From contig NC_092677.1 of assembly GCF_964355755.1 (NCBI RefSeq), positions 26,012,101 through 26,076,100 of the forward strand: a stretch of DNA of 64,000 nucleotides, written 5' to 3'. The notes under the pieces are model-generated. The model saw nothing but the letters and a program-made list of their open reading frames with translations. It had not been told where the DNA came from and ran no database searches. Both the position numbers and the translations under genes were made by a program. The stretch comes from Antedon mediterranea (Eukaryota > Echinodermata > Crinoidea > Comatulida > Antedonidae). Below, piece by piece: positions 1 to 11,300 of the stretch (the first letter of the stretch is position 1; each line of letters begins with the position of its first letter).

Positions 1-1590
1 ATTTTAGGTGGGTCGTCATTGTCCCCTGGAGAGATCCAGAATATGGGGCGAGTGTTTTAGGCCTAAAGATTGTTTTCTTTGAATCTAATGGAATAGAATC
101 TTACAATTTATTGCCGTTTGATTGGTTTTTCAGCCCGTCAAATTTAATTAATTTCCATGCATACAACTCTCCCTGACCATCATAGCATTACACTTGGAAG
201 TGTTAATTAGGGTATTCTCTAAGAATTATCGACGGGTCGTCCGGCAGGATAAATACAGTATCGGTCAAGGCATTGAGAACCGGACAAGAAGCACGAATGG
301 ATACACATTATGATTATGATTATGATTTCAAAGTTAATTATCATCTTTTTAATAATGTTTACGTTGAAACCAGTTGCCTATGGCCCCCCTATGGCCTTGC
401 TCCAATTCGCTTCCTACTTTAATATTTCGCCATAAGTGATTTTTACTGCCACATTTAGTGTTTTCTTACGTCTCTTCCTATTTAATTTGTTGATTGTGAC
501 CGGAGATGAAAACGGTGTCTATTTCACTGTATTGTTAATAAAAGCTATATCTATCCGACTTATCTATTTTACGTCGACTGCAAATTAAGAAAGAACACAA
601 ACAATCGTAATGTACTTAAAACAAAGGGAGTAACTCCTTAAGTGCTTTGATCTTTTGGATCTATAACTGCGCGTACTTTGTGTCGTCATCACTTATCGTC
701 TGACTCGACAACTGATTGTAGCGGGGTAGAATTGGCGCCGAAAAAACTTATAAACGTCTATAATTTCCCTCCTCCACCAAAGATAATTTGCGCGTGCATT
801 AATTATAAATTCTCGTGGGTGTTTCGTAATGTTTTGGGGAAATATTAAAATTGTTTCTCGAAGAAAACAGTAATATTTATAATTTCTTTTATTGATGGAT
901 TTCTATTTTTGTAACGTTATCTGCGCAGCGTCTTTTAATTCTTGGAACATAATGAGCCAATGTTGATTAGTAAATGATTTCGATGACGTTTATTAGATTG
1001 ATTTATTGGAGGTATATCCGGTAGAGTGTTATGGTCCCCTCTTCATACTTGCAGCGCTTTAGGCCTACATACGGAACTCTGAATGTGAATTTCTTCGGCT
1101 TATATTCGTATTAATTCTACCCGTTGATTAAATAAAATAGGCCTACAGTTTGATCATCAATTATAAAAGTACGGACGGGACAAATCGTCGCCGTTGACTC
1201 GATTGGCGATGGCGAAACTGTTAACATGCGCTTTTCAAGATTAGGCCTACAGTACTTATTTGTCTTCGTTTGCGTTATACTATCTGGTTTGTTTTTGTTG
1301 AACACTAATTGTTTACAACCTTTCTTGTAGGCCTAACGTACCGTATCTCAAGACTTCCATAGCCTAGGCCATAGATAACAGGAGACAAACCCTCATCAGT
1401 GTGATGATTTTGTTGGTCTATTCATTTTAACTTTTAGAGAGCATAGGCCGGTATAATTATAATGTTCGTAATCATGCCCCAGCACGATGTAAACAAACAA
1501 CAGTGACGACATTAACTCGGCCTACTCCTATCGCCTGCTGCTGTATGATGACAGATACTATCCAATCAAGGAAGTTTTAACATCTGTTCA
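1..1590. other. Intergenic, nothing recognised
   Basis: AT-rich sequence with several TAGGCCTA-type octamers and no convincing exon, RNA gene or transposon end. Confidence 0.5.
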
Positions 1591-1596
1591 CTAGTG

Positions 1597-1664
1597 TGAC
1601 GTCACATAAAATCGTAGGCGATGCTGAACATGACGTCATAAATATATTCTTCACTTTATAAAAA
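1597..1664 (+). promoter_or_regulatory. Two perfect CRE palindromes and a TATA-like box
   Basis: TGACGTCA occurs at 1597-1604 and again at 1631-1638, 34 bp apart, followed by TATAAAAA at 1657-1664. The layout resembles a plus-strand cAMP/ATF-responsive core promoter, with initiation expected near 1690. No coding exon is recognised directly downstream. Confidence 0.4.
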
Positions 1665-2435
1665 ATATACACATACAGGGATACATACGTAATAATTTAG
1701 TTAACAGTCCCCTTACTTTAACGTTAAAGATACGTTGGAAGTTATTGTACGTTGGACGTACGTACAGACGAAGACATACCACGGCTCCTTACCAAACTGT
1801 GTCCACACGGAAAATAGAAAATGTAATGAACAAAACACATCTACACTTCCTTTTGAATTTCAATAGCATAACATTGTGGAAAGCGTCACAAGATCGAGAG
1901 GCGTAACTGATGATGATTGTGATGAGAAGAAAATCCTTCTTTCTTAATTTAGGCCTACTTTAACCATGGACCTATACATTAGTATAGGTACATGTGCTTT
2001 AACCCAGTTTATAAACTCAGTTAGCATTTTAACCTTCGACCAATTTGATCTCTAAGCGATATTTGCCATCCGTTTTTGATATTGTAATACAATATTCTCG
2101 TGCAATATGGAAAAAATTCATATTTGAACACCTGTCTGCTTATTGAAGATCAAAGTGGACTGAAGAACCGTCCAAGTTGATCTTCGACAACCGATATCAA
2201 ACATAGGTCATTGATTAGTATATAAAATAAGATCTTAACGATTTAGCATATAATTATGATGTATTATCCTAATATAGACTTCCCACACTGTTGTGTTTTA
2301 TTCCTAATTTATGTTATATAGTATTAATTTTAGCGAGATGCATTTTAGACCACCTACCTTATCCAGCAACAAAATGGTAAATAGGCCTAAATTTGTGGAG
2401 AAACAAATCATACGAAAGGCTGATTGGAAGTTGTA

Positions 2436-2633
2436 AAGCGTGGTTCCCACTAGAACGCAACGTATCAACGCAAAGTGCTGTATTGCGTAATCACAAGTGG
2501 AGCCGACGACGCAAGTGCTGCAAACATCGCAGGTTTGATTTCACGCAGGCGGGGGCAAACACAATTATTAGAAGGGCATTTCTATACGTTGCGTAGGTTG
2601 CGTTACGTTGCGTCGCTAGTGGGAACAAAGCTT
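2436..2633. mobile_element. MITE family A, copy 1
   Basis: Ends are imperfect inverted repeats (AAGCGTGGTTCCCACTAG and CTAGTGGGAACAAAGCTT) flanked by TA on both sides. The interior has CGCAGGCGGGGGCAAACACA. No transposase frame. Confidence 0.8.
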
Positions 2634-2678
2634 TACACACAGTAGATTATTCTCTATATATAACTATAATTTGTGTTA

Positions 2679-2949
2679 AGCCTGGTTTCCATAAAATCGC
2701 TACACGACAGAGCGTAGCGATTCTATGGAAACGCTAGAATTTATATCGGGGATCTAGTACGCGAGTGCTAAATATTCTTTGGTACGCGTATTACGATTCA
2801 TCGCCGACGAAATCGGCAAAGTTGAACATGGTTGAACTTTGCCGATTTGACTGCGATGAATCGGGGAGCCTTCCCGATTGCGTCGGCGACATCTCCGCGT
2901 GTAGCGATTTTAATGGAAACGCTGTAGCAATTTTAATGGAAACCAGGCT
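2679..2949. mobile_element. MITE family B
   Basis: Terminal inverted repeats AGCCTGGTTTCCATAAAATC and a diverged complement ending in ATGGAAACCAGGCT, flanked by TTA direct duplications (2676-2678, 2950-2952). This TTA duplication fits PIF/Harbinger-type elements. The interior contains a GC-richer CGATTCATCG palindrome. Confidence 0.75.
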
Positions 2950-3574
2950 TTATGATAAGACTGACAGACAGACAAGTCCTATAAAGGACCCTCGATGATT
3001 CGGAAGACAAAATGTGAAATAGTAATTGGAAGATTGAGTGCGACAGACCAGGCGTACGGTGCAGTACCTGAAGTGGAATGACATAGTGGTTTTAAAATTA
3101 AATTTGTTAGCGGTTTAAAGCAGCATAATGGGCCCTGTATCCGCCTATACCGTTGGGTGAAATAGGTTATGGGTAAATGCAAATCAGACCTGATCCAATT
3201 CTCCAATAATACCTTTTGTATTCAATATATAATAAATACAGTAAAACTTTATAAGGTATTTTATTTCCCAATTATAATTAAAACCGCAGACTAAGAAGTA
3301 TTTATTAAAAGTTACAAACGTTGTTTTGTTTTTAACGAATGACCAGCTCAATTGACCGACTCATTTTCGCGATTTCATCTCGATGATTGATGGTGTAGGC
3401 CTACATGTGTATAATGTTAGCCATTGTATTTTACATAAACTTTACCCTGCATATTACTAATACCGGATACATCGGATCGCAATACGGTGTATACAAGTTT
3501 TTTGGCGCTTAAATACATAAACAACCGAATTAAAACACCTGAAAGTTTTGATCGGTGAGGTAATTACACCATTA

Positions 3575-4089
3575 AAGCGTGGTTCCCACTAGAACGCGAC
3601 GTCTCGACGCAAAGTGCTGTATTGCGTAATCAAGCGTGGTTCCCACAACGCAACGCAGCGAAGTATCGACACAAAGTGCTGTATTGTGCGTAATCAAGTG
3701 TGGTTCCCACTAGAACGCAACGCATCGACGTATTAACGCAAAGTGATGTATTGCATAATCACAAGTGGGAACCGAAGATGCAATAGTGCTGCAAAAATCG
3801 CAGGTTTGATTTCACGCAGGCGGGGGAAAACACAATGATTAAGCTTGGTTCCCACTAGCGACGCAACACAAAGACGTAACGCAAGGACGTAAACGCAACG
3901 TAAGCGCGTTGACCAATGACAAGCGAAGTTATAGACAGTTAGTAATCACAAGCGAATAAGCCATCGCTTGTGATTGGTCAATTCACTTGCGTTGCGTTAC
4001 GTCCTTGCGTTGCGTCGGTAGTGGGAACCACGCTTTAGAGGGCATTTTCTTACGTTGCGTAGGTTGCGTCGATAGTGGGAACCAAGCTT
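3575..4089. mobile_element. MITE family A, nested composite copy
   Basis: The outer ends are family A inverted repeats with TA flanks. Inside are two further truncated 5' ends (near 3633 and 3692) and a complete inner element at 3841-4035. Confidence 0.72.
3841..4035. mobile_element. Inner family A variant (subfamily A2)
   Basis: Family A ends enclose a different interior with imperfect palindromes around TCACAAGCGAATAAGC. The same interior appears reverse-complemented at 4578-4759. Confidence 0.72.
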
Positions 4090-4528
4090 TAGACAGTACA
4101 CTTGGATAGTACGTCAATAAGTAAACAAAAATGACTTAACATACAAAAAGAAATACCCTTTCAACTATTTATTATATTGACAAACTTAAGCCTACAATAT
4201 TATGAGATAATCTTTAATGTAGAAGAAATCCTTTCTTAAAAACATAAATTATATCATTTTATGATAACGTAAAAATGTAAATAAATATAATCTTTGATAA
4301 TGATCTATTTATTGAGAATATAAAGTCCAGTTTGTCTTTGACGTAATTGTTATGAAATTTATGTTTTATCAGTTGATAAGAAATAATGATACATAGTAAC
4401 TATTCTGCTGAAGAAGCCGTATTATCATCTACTATCAAACTTTATGTGACAAAAAAAATGTGATAACATCCGCGTATCACTACCATTGAGCAAATCACAC
4501 TTCTTTTGTCAAGCTCGTTTGATTGTGT

Positions 4529-4971
4529 AAGCTTGGTTCCCACTAGCGACGCAACGTAACGCAATCTACGCAACGTAAAGCGTGGTTCCCACTAGCGACG
4601 CAACGCAAGGACGTAACGCAACGCAAGTGAATTGACCAATCACAAGCGATGGCTTATTCGCTTGTGATTGCTAACTGTCTATAATTTCGCTTGTCATTGG
4701 TTAAAACGCTTGCGTTGCGTTTACGTCCTTGCGTTACGTTCTAGTGGGAACCAAGCTTAAGAAAATGCCCTTCAATCATTGCGTTTTCCCCCGCCTGCGT
4801 GAAATCAAACCTGCGATGTTTAATGTTTGCCCCCGCCTGCGTGAAATCAAGCCTGCGATGTTTGCAGCGCTGTTGCATCGTCGGTTCCCACTTGTGATTA
4901 CGCAATACAGCACGTTGCGTTGATACGTCGCTGCGTTACGTTGCGTTGCGTTCTAGTGGGAACCACGCTGT
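4529..4971. mobile_element. MITE family A, second nested composite
   Basis: The outer element is interrupted near its left end by a complete A2 copy (4578-4759). The interior also has a tandem duplication of the CCCGCCTGCGTGAAATCAA segment (4790-4860). Confidence 0.72.
4578..4759. mobile_element. Inner A2 element, inverted relative to 3841-4035
   Basis: Reads as the reverse complement of the 3841-4035 element, with the same AAGC-type termini. Confidence 0.7.
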
Positions 4972-5355
4972 AGATAGAGCAAAAATAGTTTCGAAAACAC
5001 TCGTTATGCAAATTGCAACTATTGTTATCAACACATCTGCAGGTAGGGATTGTATTGTCTTGAATAGCTTTCTTAGACGGCCAACACTCATAGAACAATG
5101 CATGAGTATTCCAAGCCCCGACGAAACCATGAAGTAAACACTTGGTAAGTAAGTATGGCCTTAAACAATCAGAACCTCACCGATTCCTCTGAAATATCTC
5201 CAAATTGGCATGTGTGTCCAGTATCATTGGCAAAGTATTTAATACAGTGTCATATATAGAATCACACGTGGCGTCTTATTTGAATTTGTTTTAATGGACA
5301 ACACGCTGTTAAATTGGTTCCTACTGAGAAACGGCCGAATAAAGCGTGGTTCCTA

Positions 5356-5548
5356 AAGCGTGGTTCCCACTAGAACGCAACGCAGCGCGTGACGTATCGA
5401 CGCAAAGTGCTGTATTGCGTAATCACAGGTGGGAACCGACGACGCAACAGCACTGCAAACATCGCAGGTTTGATTTCACGCAGGCGGTGGCAAACACAAT
5501 TATTGTTATTACGTTGCGTAGGTTGCGTCGCTAGTGGGAACCAAGCTT
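5356..5548. mobile_element. MITE family A copy
   Basis: Typical family A ends and interior. A 14-bp stub of another family A end (AAAGCGTGGTTCCT) is fused in front at 5341. Confidence 0.75.
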
Positions 5549-5857
5549 AACATGTGAATGTAAAATATGTAACATGCGAATTCAAGGAAAGTAAAAATTC
5601 GTCAAATATCCAGGTACCTACTGTATATTAAACTTAATTCCCGTTTTCCCTTCCATACCTTATCTTAGGATAAGTTCCTTTCTAATGGAATCTTCTGGGA
5701 ATTTAATTTCTTACCGCAATTTGATATTTTAACACGCATATAAAATGTGTAATATTTTTCAAAGTTTATAAATTACGACCATTTTGACTTTAATGAAGTC
5801 TGACCTTATAAGGAAAATCTGTGCCAAATTTTGGTTTTATAAATTCTACTCACACTA

Positions 5858-6306
5858 AAGCCTGGTTCCCACTAGATACGTATCGCAACCTACGCAACGT
5901 AAAAAAATGCCCTTCCAATAATTGTGTTTGCCCCCGACTGCGTGAAATCTGTTTTTGCGACGTATTGACACAAAGTGCTGTATTGCGTAATCAGAAGTGG
6001 AAAGCGACGATGCAATAGCGCTGCAAACATCGCATGTTTGATTTCACGCAGGCGGGGGCAAACACAATTAATTTTTATTATTATCATTACTGTAAATAAT
6101 CATTGTATATAATTATTTTATAATTAATATTTATATTGGTCTTGTTTTTTGTAAAAATCTACTGTAATTATACCTTATTGTGGTTACCATTATAACAAAT
6201 GTACGATTGATTGAATAAAGTTCACATATAGATTCCAATTATTGGAAGAGCATTTTCTTACGTTGCGTCGGTTGCGTTACGTTGCGTCCTAGTGGGAACC
6301 ACGCTT
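5858..6306. mobile_element. MITE family A copy split by an AT-rich insertion
   Basis: The left part runs to ~6068 and the right end is 6240-6306. About 165 bp of AT-rich sequence separates them at the CAAACACAATTA position. No clear ends are seen on the insert. Confidence 0.65.
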
Positions 6307-6309
6307 TGA

Positions 6310-7230
6310 GATCTGGGTGGTACAGTAGCGTGGCAAATCGTTCACTGATTTAGATAGTAAGTAGGCACTGATGACAGTATAAAATCAAGAAGAGCGAATT
6401 TAAACAAAACTATTGTATACTGTGTACAAGTTAGTGTGTAAAGTGGTTGGATTCCGGTGACGCAATATTAAGAGAGCTACGTGTGAATTGAGTTTACGTT
6501 TGTAACGGTTTTTAGGGATTTTCGACATTTCAAATACTACCTAATTGAGGTGATTAACCACCTAAAATGTACATTTGGGAAAGTTGATGGTGCTAACGGC
6601 TATTGTGTTTGCGTGGGGAAGTGTTAGGACTTATTGCATCTAATCAAAGAGATGTGCAGACGCATAAAACGAACGATTACAAACGCGTTGAACGTCGTTG
6701 ATGTGTGAAACGCGACTACAACACGTAGGCAAATACAAAAAAACCCCACAATTTATACGTTTGAAACTGAAATTGGGAAAACAGATTAGGCCTATCAATG
6801 TGTTATACTAGTTAAACAATCGACAGGGGTATACTTTGTTTCAAGCGAAACGATACAATATACACACGCGACCATAAATTTGTATTTTACAATTTATAGG
6901 CCTAGGAATGTTTCCGTCCGTGTGCCCTCGATCGGTTGGGGAGTGAGGAGCAGTATCGGAGGAGTTCAATGAATCACTTAATGTACTGATTACAATATAG
7001 TGCAGTCAAAAAAATATACGATATCTTAGAAGCGAAAGGTGAAGTTAATTATTTTCATAAATGTGTCAACGAACACTCGCTCGGGGCCGAATGTGACCCG
7101 AATGTGGTGACGTTGCTAACCGATGACAAGGTCATTTCAATGTCAAGGTTTTATCACATTAAAACATCAGGAAAGCATTAAGAACAGGGAATGTGATTTT
7201 TATTAGAAAACCAATATAGGCCTACTTTTA
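6310..7230. other. Intergenic upstream of the CAP gene
   Basis: No repeat family or exon recognised. Moderately GC-richer than the flanks with several CpG dinucleotides, so a regulatory role for the CAP gene is possible but unsupported. Confidence 0.3.
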
Positions 7231-7232
7231 CA

Positions 7233-7475
7233 ATGATATCTCAGGGATTTTCTTCTCAAGCCTCAACAATATTAAAGTTGTGCGTTTTAATTCATATTAT
7301 TGCATTACTGATGGTTCCGCACGTTTTTGGGACGAATTTGCGGACTCCTCTAATTTCTAGCTATGTGAACAACGAGATCGTCACAAAGCGAATCAGTCTT
7401 CTTCTTTATTGGCTCACAGCCACTGAGAATAAACGTTGCTATTGCCTCACTCATTTAATTGTAAATGAAAATTAA
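7233..7475 (+). CDS. Orphan 80-codon ORF with signal-peptide-like N-terminus
   Basis: The N-terminus has a long hydrophobic segment (LKLCVLIHIIALLMVPHVFG) typical of a signal peptide, followed by an unremarkable polar tail with one Cys pair. No homologue is recognised. It could be a small secreted peptide, an alternative first exon for the CAP gene (TAT|GTGAAC at 7365 would be phase 0, like CAP exon 1), or chance. Confidence 0.22.
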   Translation: MISQGFSSQASTILKLCVLIHIIALLMVPHVFGTNLRTPLISSYVNNEIVTKRISLLLYWLTATENKRCYCLTHLIVNEN

Positions 7476-8016
7476 CGTTCAAGTTCAAGTTATATTATTA
7501 GACTATTAAATAATAGATTATATAGGCCAGCTAGATCTACTTAAGATAACTGGATATTGAACCTGAACGCAAATTAATTGTCGGTATACTTTGATGTAAA
7601 CAACACTTTCGCGAGAAATTGAAGAAAACAAAAACTGTTAGTTATTTACAATCTTGTATCATCCAGTGGAGATGACACGACCCATGGGTGTCGTCACATC
7701 ACTTATCGGTTTCTACTTGATTACGTTCTTCTCAGGTCACACAGCCAAACCGTTACCTTACACTTCGATTTGATTTATCAACTGTGGGTTATTCCATTAT
7801 ATCTGAATCACATACGTTACGTCATTATTATTATTACGTCATTATTATTCATTCCATCAAAATAAAGAAGTTCCTATTATACAAATATAAAGAAATCCTG
7901 TTCGTGTACTTAAACCGGAACTGAAATGGCATAAATAATTCCACATACAAATACTATTAAGTTGTTACTCATTGATAAGAAAACCTCAATAAAAATAGAA
8001 CAGTCTAAGTTTACCT

Positions 8017-8024
8017 TATATAAG
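8017..8024 (+). promoter_or_regulatory. TATA box of the CAP gene
   Basis: TATATAAG lies 106 bp before the chosen ATG. It would place transcription start near 8045-8050 and give a 5' leader of about 75 bases without an intron. Confidence 0.5.
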
Positions 8025-8122
8025 AAGAAAATGATCATTTTGGCATTAGTAGAAATTTTTTCCGAGTATCGGTGGTTACTTTAATAAGAGAGAGAAAAAG
8101 AAAAATATTGGTATCTACAAAG

Positions 8123-8344
8123 ATGCATCTTCATAATATATCACAGCAGCTATTTATTATTGGTTTAAGTATACTTATTATATCAACGTCCGTGTTGGCA
8201 AAGTCTGCGAAGAAGCGCGACAAAAAAGGATCAGAAACTGTGAAAAGACAGGGTTTTGTTTTAAACATTACAGGAGATGTTCCAGTTTTAACGGGGCAAA
8301 GGGGTAAACAGACATCGTATATTCTCGGACCCCAGCAAAAGACG
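8123..8344 (+). CDS. CAP gene exon 1: signal peptide and basic linker
   Basis: The ATG opens a leucine/isoleucine-rich signal peptide ending near SVLA, followed by a Lys/Arg-rich stretch. A GTAAGT donor follows at phase 0 after 74 codons. Confidence 0.83.
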
Positions 8345-11300
8345 GTAAGTAGGCTTAGCTAGTATTCTAGGAAGTTTGATCGCAATCGGAGATATATCAC
8401 TTCCGATAAATAATGCTACTGCTGATATAAATAGGAAATCATTCGATCCAAGTGTTTCGACAATTGTAGGCCTAATATTGAGGTACACTATGCCTCCTTT
8501 ATATTATTTAGGCCTAAGTTAATACGGTACCAGTAGATTGTCCGCATTATGGACTATCAAAATAACTAGAATGAGTAGGTCTACTGGGAAAGTAGGTTAA
8601 ACTATCGCATTTGAAACCACCTGCCATGGTTGGTAGTATACTGCTAAAGGGGAATGCTTAGGTCTAGTTCAATCATTCAATCAATCAATCGAAATAACAT
8701 GTATTTCCTTCCATTATAAAAAAACATAAATATAATTTCTTACGATGTGTAAAAATGAAGGAGTGTACTGTTTAAAAAAAGCAGAACTTGTGCTGAAAGT
8801 GCCTACACAAAAAAATATTTCATAATAGTTTATAGAAATTATTCTATTACATACTTCATTGTGACTAACTTACCTGTGATTGGCACGATATGTTGTAATA
8901 ATGCACTTTATTATGTTATTTAATCCTACATTCTTTCTGTGAAGTATTTGTAAATATTTTGATCTTTTTGATAAAACAAATGTATTACTATTAGGCCTAT
9001 AGTGAACTTTCTTGCACATCTTAAAGGCTGCCGACAGAAAATCTATTTTTAGACCCAAGTCAAAACATTTGACCCAGTAATTAATTAAAACTCCACGATA
9101 AGGTGTAAAATTCGAACCACTTTGAACATCCGCTAATTTGTCGGTGAATCATGTGTGGTCAAGACAGGACAATGTTTACTTTTAAGGTCCATAGAGAACA
9201 TAACTGACGTTTGGGTTTGTCATAAAATGGTCATTATAGATTTAGAATTGGGCCTACAGGTTAATGACTTGATTCTGTATTATTTTAAAGCTCTGTCTAC
9301 ACTATCAAAATAGTTTGACATAAAAAGTGTGATATATTATGTGTGTGGTAGTGATATGCTCAAATATGGTAGTGGTATGCTCAAATATGGTAGTGATATG
9401 CTCAAATATGGTAGTGGTATGGGCACATCACATTTTTTCCCACATAACGTTTGATACTTGTAGACAGAGCTTTAGATTATGCTTATGTTTTTTTAAAGGC
9501 CTTCTGAAATGTAGTAATTGAAAACCCATCTATCGCAATATTCCTCCATATAGGCAAATTCCATGATACAGCGTCCCATGTCTGTCACATGCAATGCCTG
9601 TACTGAAGGTTAGGTCTATGATACAGACTTCAGTCATATGTGTTTCACATGCGATACTGTATCATGAATTTGCCAATGATACTGTGCAATATCAGTACCG
9701 AGAATCGGCTATTCAAAAATTAATATAATTTCTCTATACGATTATAATACAATCGCATTTTTATCAGACATTCTGGCTCTCCTCGTCCCGTTATATCAAA
9801 TGGATGATTATTACAAAAGCAGATCTCCTAATTTTGTTTGACTGTGATGTTGTATCATCTCGACGTTAGAAATGTCACACCACAGTTTATTACCGATCAA
9901 TCTTCTCTTAGTTCGCTTAATAAGTTTGTAAACACTTTAATAGGAAGAAAGGATGTTACTTCAATCTGTAATGCGTCCCATATTAAGAAGAAGCATGAGT
10001 GACGGATCTAGGATATAGTGTGTTGACGGTGGTGGAGGAGGGTGGTGGACAAGGCCTATAGACAAAATAAAATTGTATAATGAAGTTATAAACCTAATTT
10101 TGTTCAGCATTTACCGAAATGTAGGGGTGGGTTTCCCCTTAAACAACCACCCATCTCCCCTTTGTGTGTACAATAAGCAAGAACATCTTTCCTAAATTTA
10201 GGAATGGTCCGCTGATTCGTTTAGTGCCATAATAATGAAATAAGGAAATCTTATACAGTATTGCGCCGGTTTCCATCACAAATTAGATGGCGCATACTTT
10301 GTTCTGATGTAGTACATTTTGCAGATTTGAACCAATCCGTTTAAGACTTAACATATGACATAATGAGATTGCACAGAAAAGCCAAACTGTTATCATTCCC
10401 TTCAAGCTTCCCAAAGACTTTCAACTAATTTCTTTGAACTTAAACTTATCACCTTTCCACGGTTTAATCCATCACTCATCATTGTATTACAACTTAAACA
10501 TTGAACTCGACGACAAAACGCTCGACTAAAAACAACAGTCTATTTTAACAGACTATTGTTAGCCTACTGTCTAAATTCTACTTATGAGATTAACCATAAT
10601 TTCCGCTATTTCCTGAGTTTTGGTAAAAACCACTCTATAAAACACGTTCATTATGAATACCACTCAAGAAGAGGCCTATACGATTTCAGTGCTTAGAATA
10701 AGAGATTTACCATGTGACAATTACAATTTAGCATCCAGCTTAAAAGTCATGGAGCGATGTTTCCTTAGGCCTATATTATTTTGTAGGCCATCTCTCCAAA
10801 ATGTGGATTTATCCGACGGTATAATACAAGATTACTTCTTGGTTTTGAGTAATAATAGTGACAAAATGTCACTATTATTAGGCCCTATACCTAAATACCG
10901 CAACAACCACTCGATCGACAGCCCGGATCAATTCATATTTTTCATCCAGCTTAAAAGCGCAGTAGCGCTGTTAGTTTCCTTATATTATTTTGTAGGCCTA
11001 CCGTACCTCTCCGAAATGTGGATTTATTTATCCGACGGTATAATATACGATTTACTTCTTGGTTTCCAGTACTTCTAGAGTGTGCTAAATGTTGTTAATT
11101 CTGCCTATTAAGCGTGATTACATAATCACATTTCTCTCCACCGTGTGTCATTTGTTGAAGAAGATCAAAAAGCATATCACCCAGTTACAGAGAAGCTAAG
11201 AGGTCAACAACCTAGACGTACTAAATGAATATATACCGGTACCTAAAATATGGCAACATATTAATTGTACATGGATATGCCTATTTATCTTAAATTAAGT

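Noticed and set aside
10653-11078. 141-codon ORF in CAP intron 1
   Set aside because: Created by an internal direct duplication. No domain, no splice context, and its composition matches the intron.
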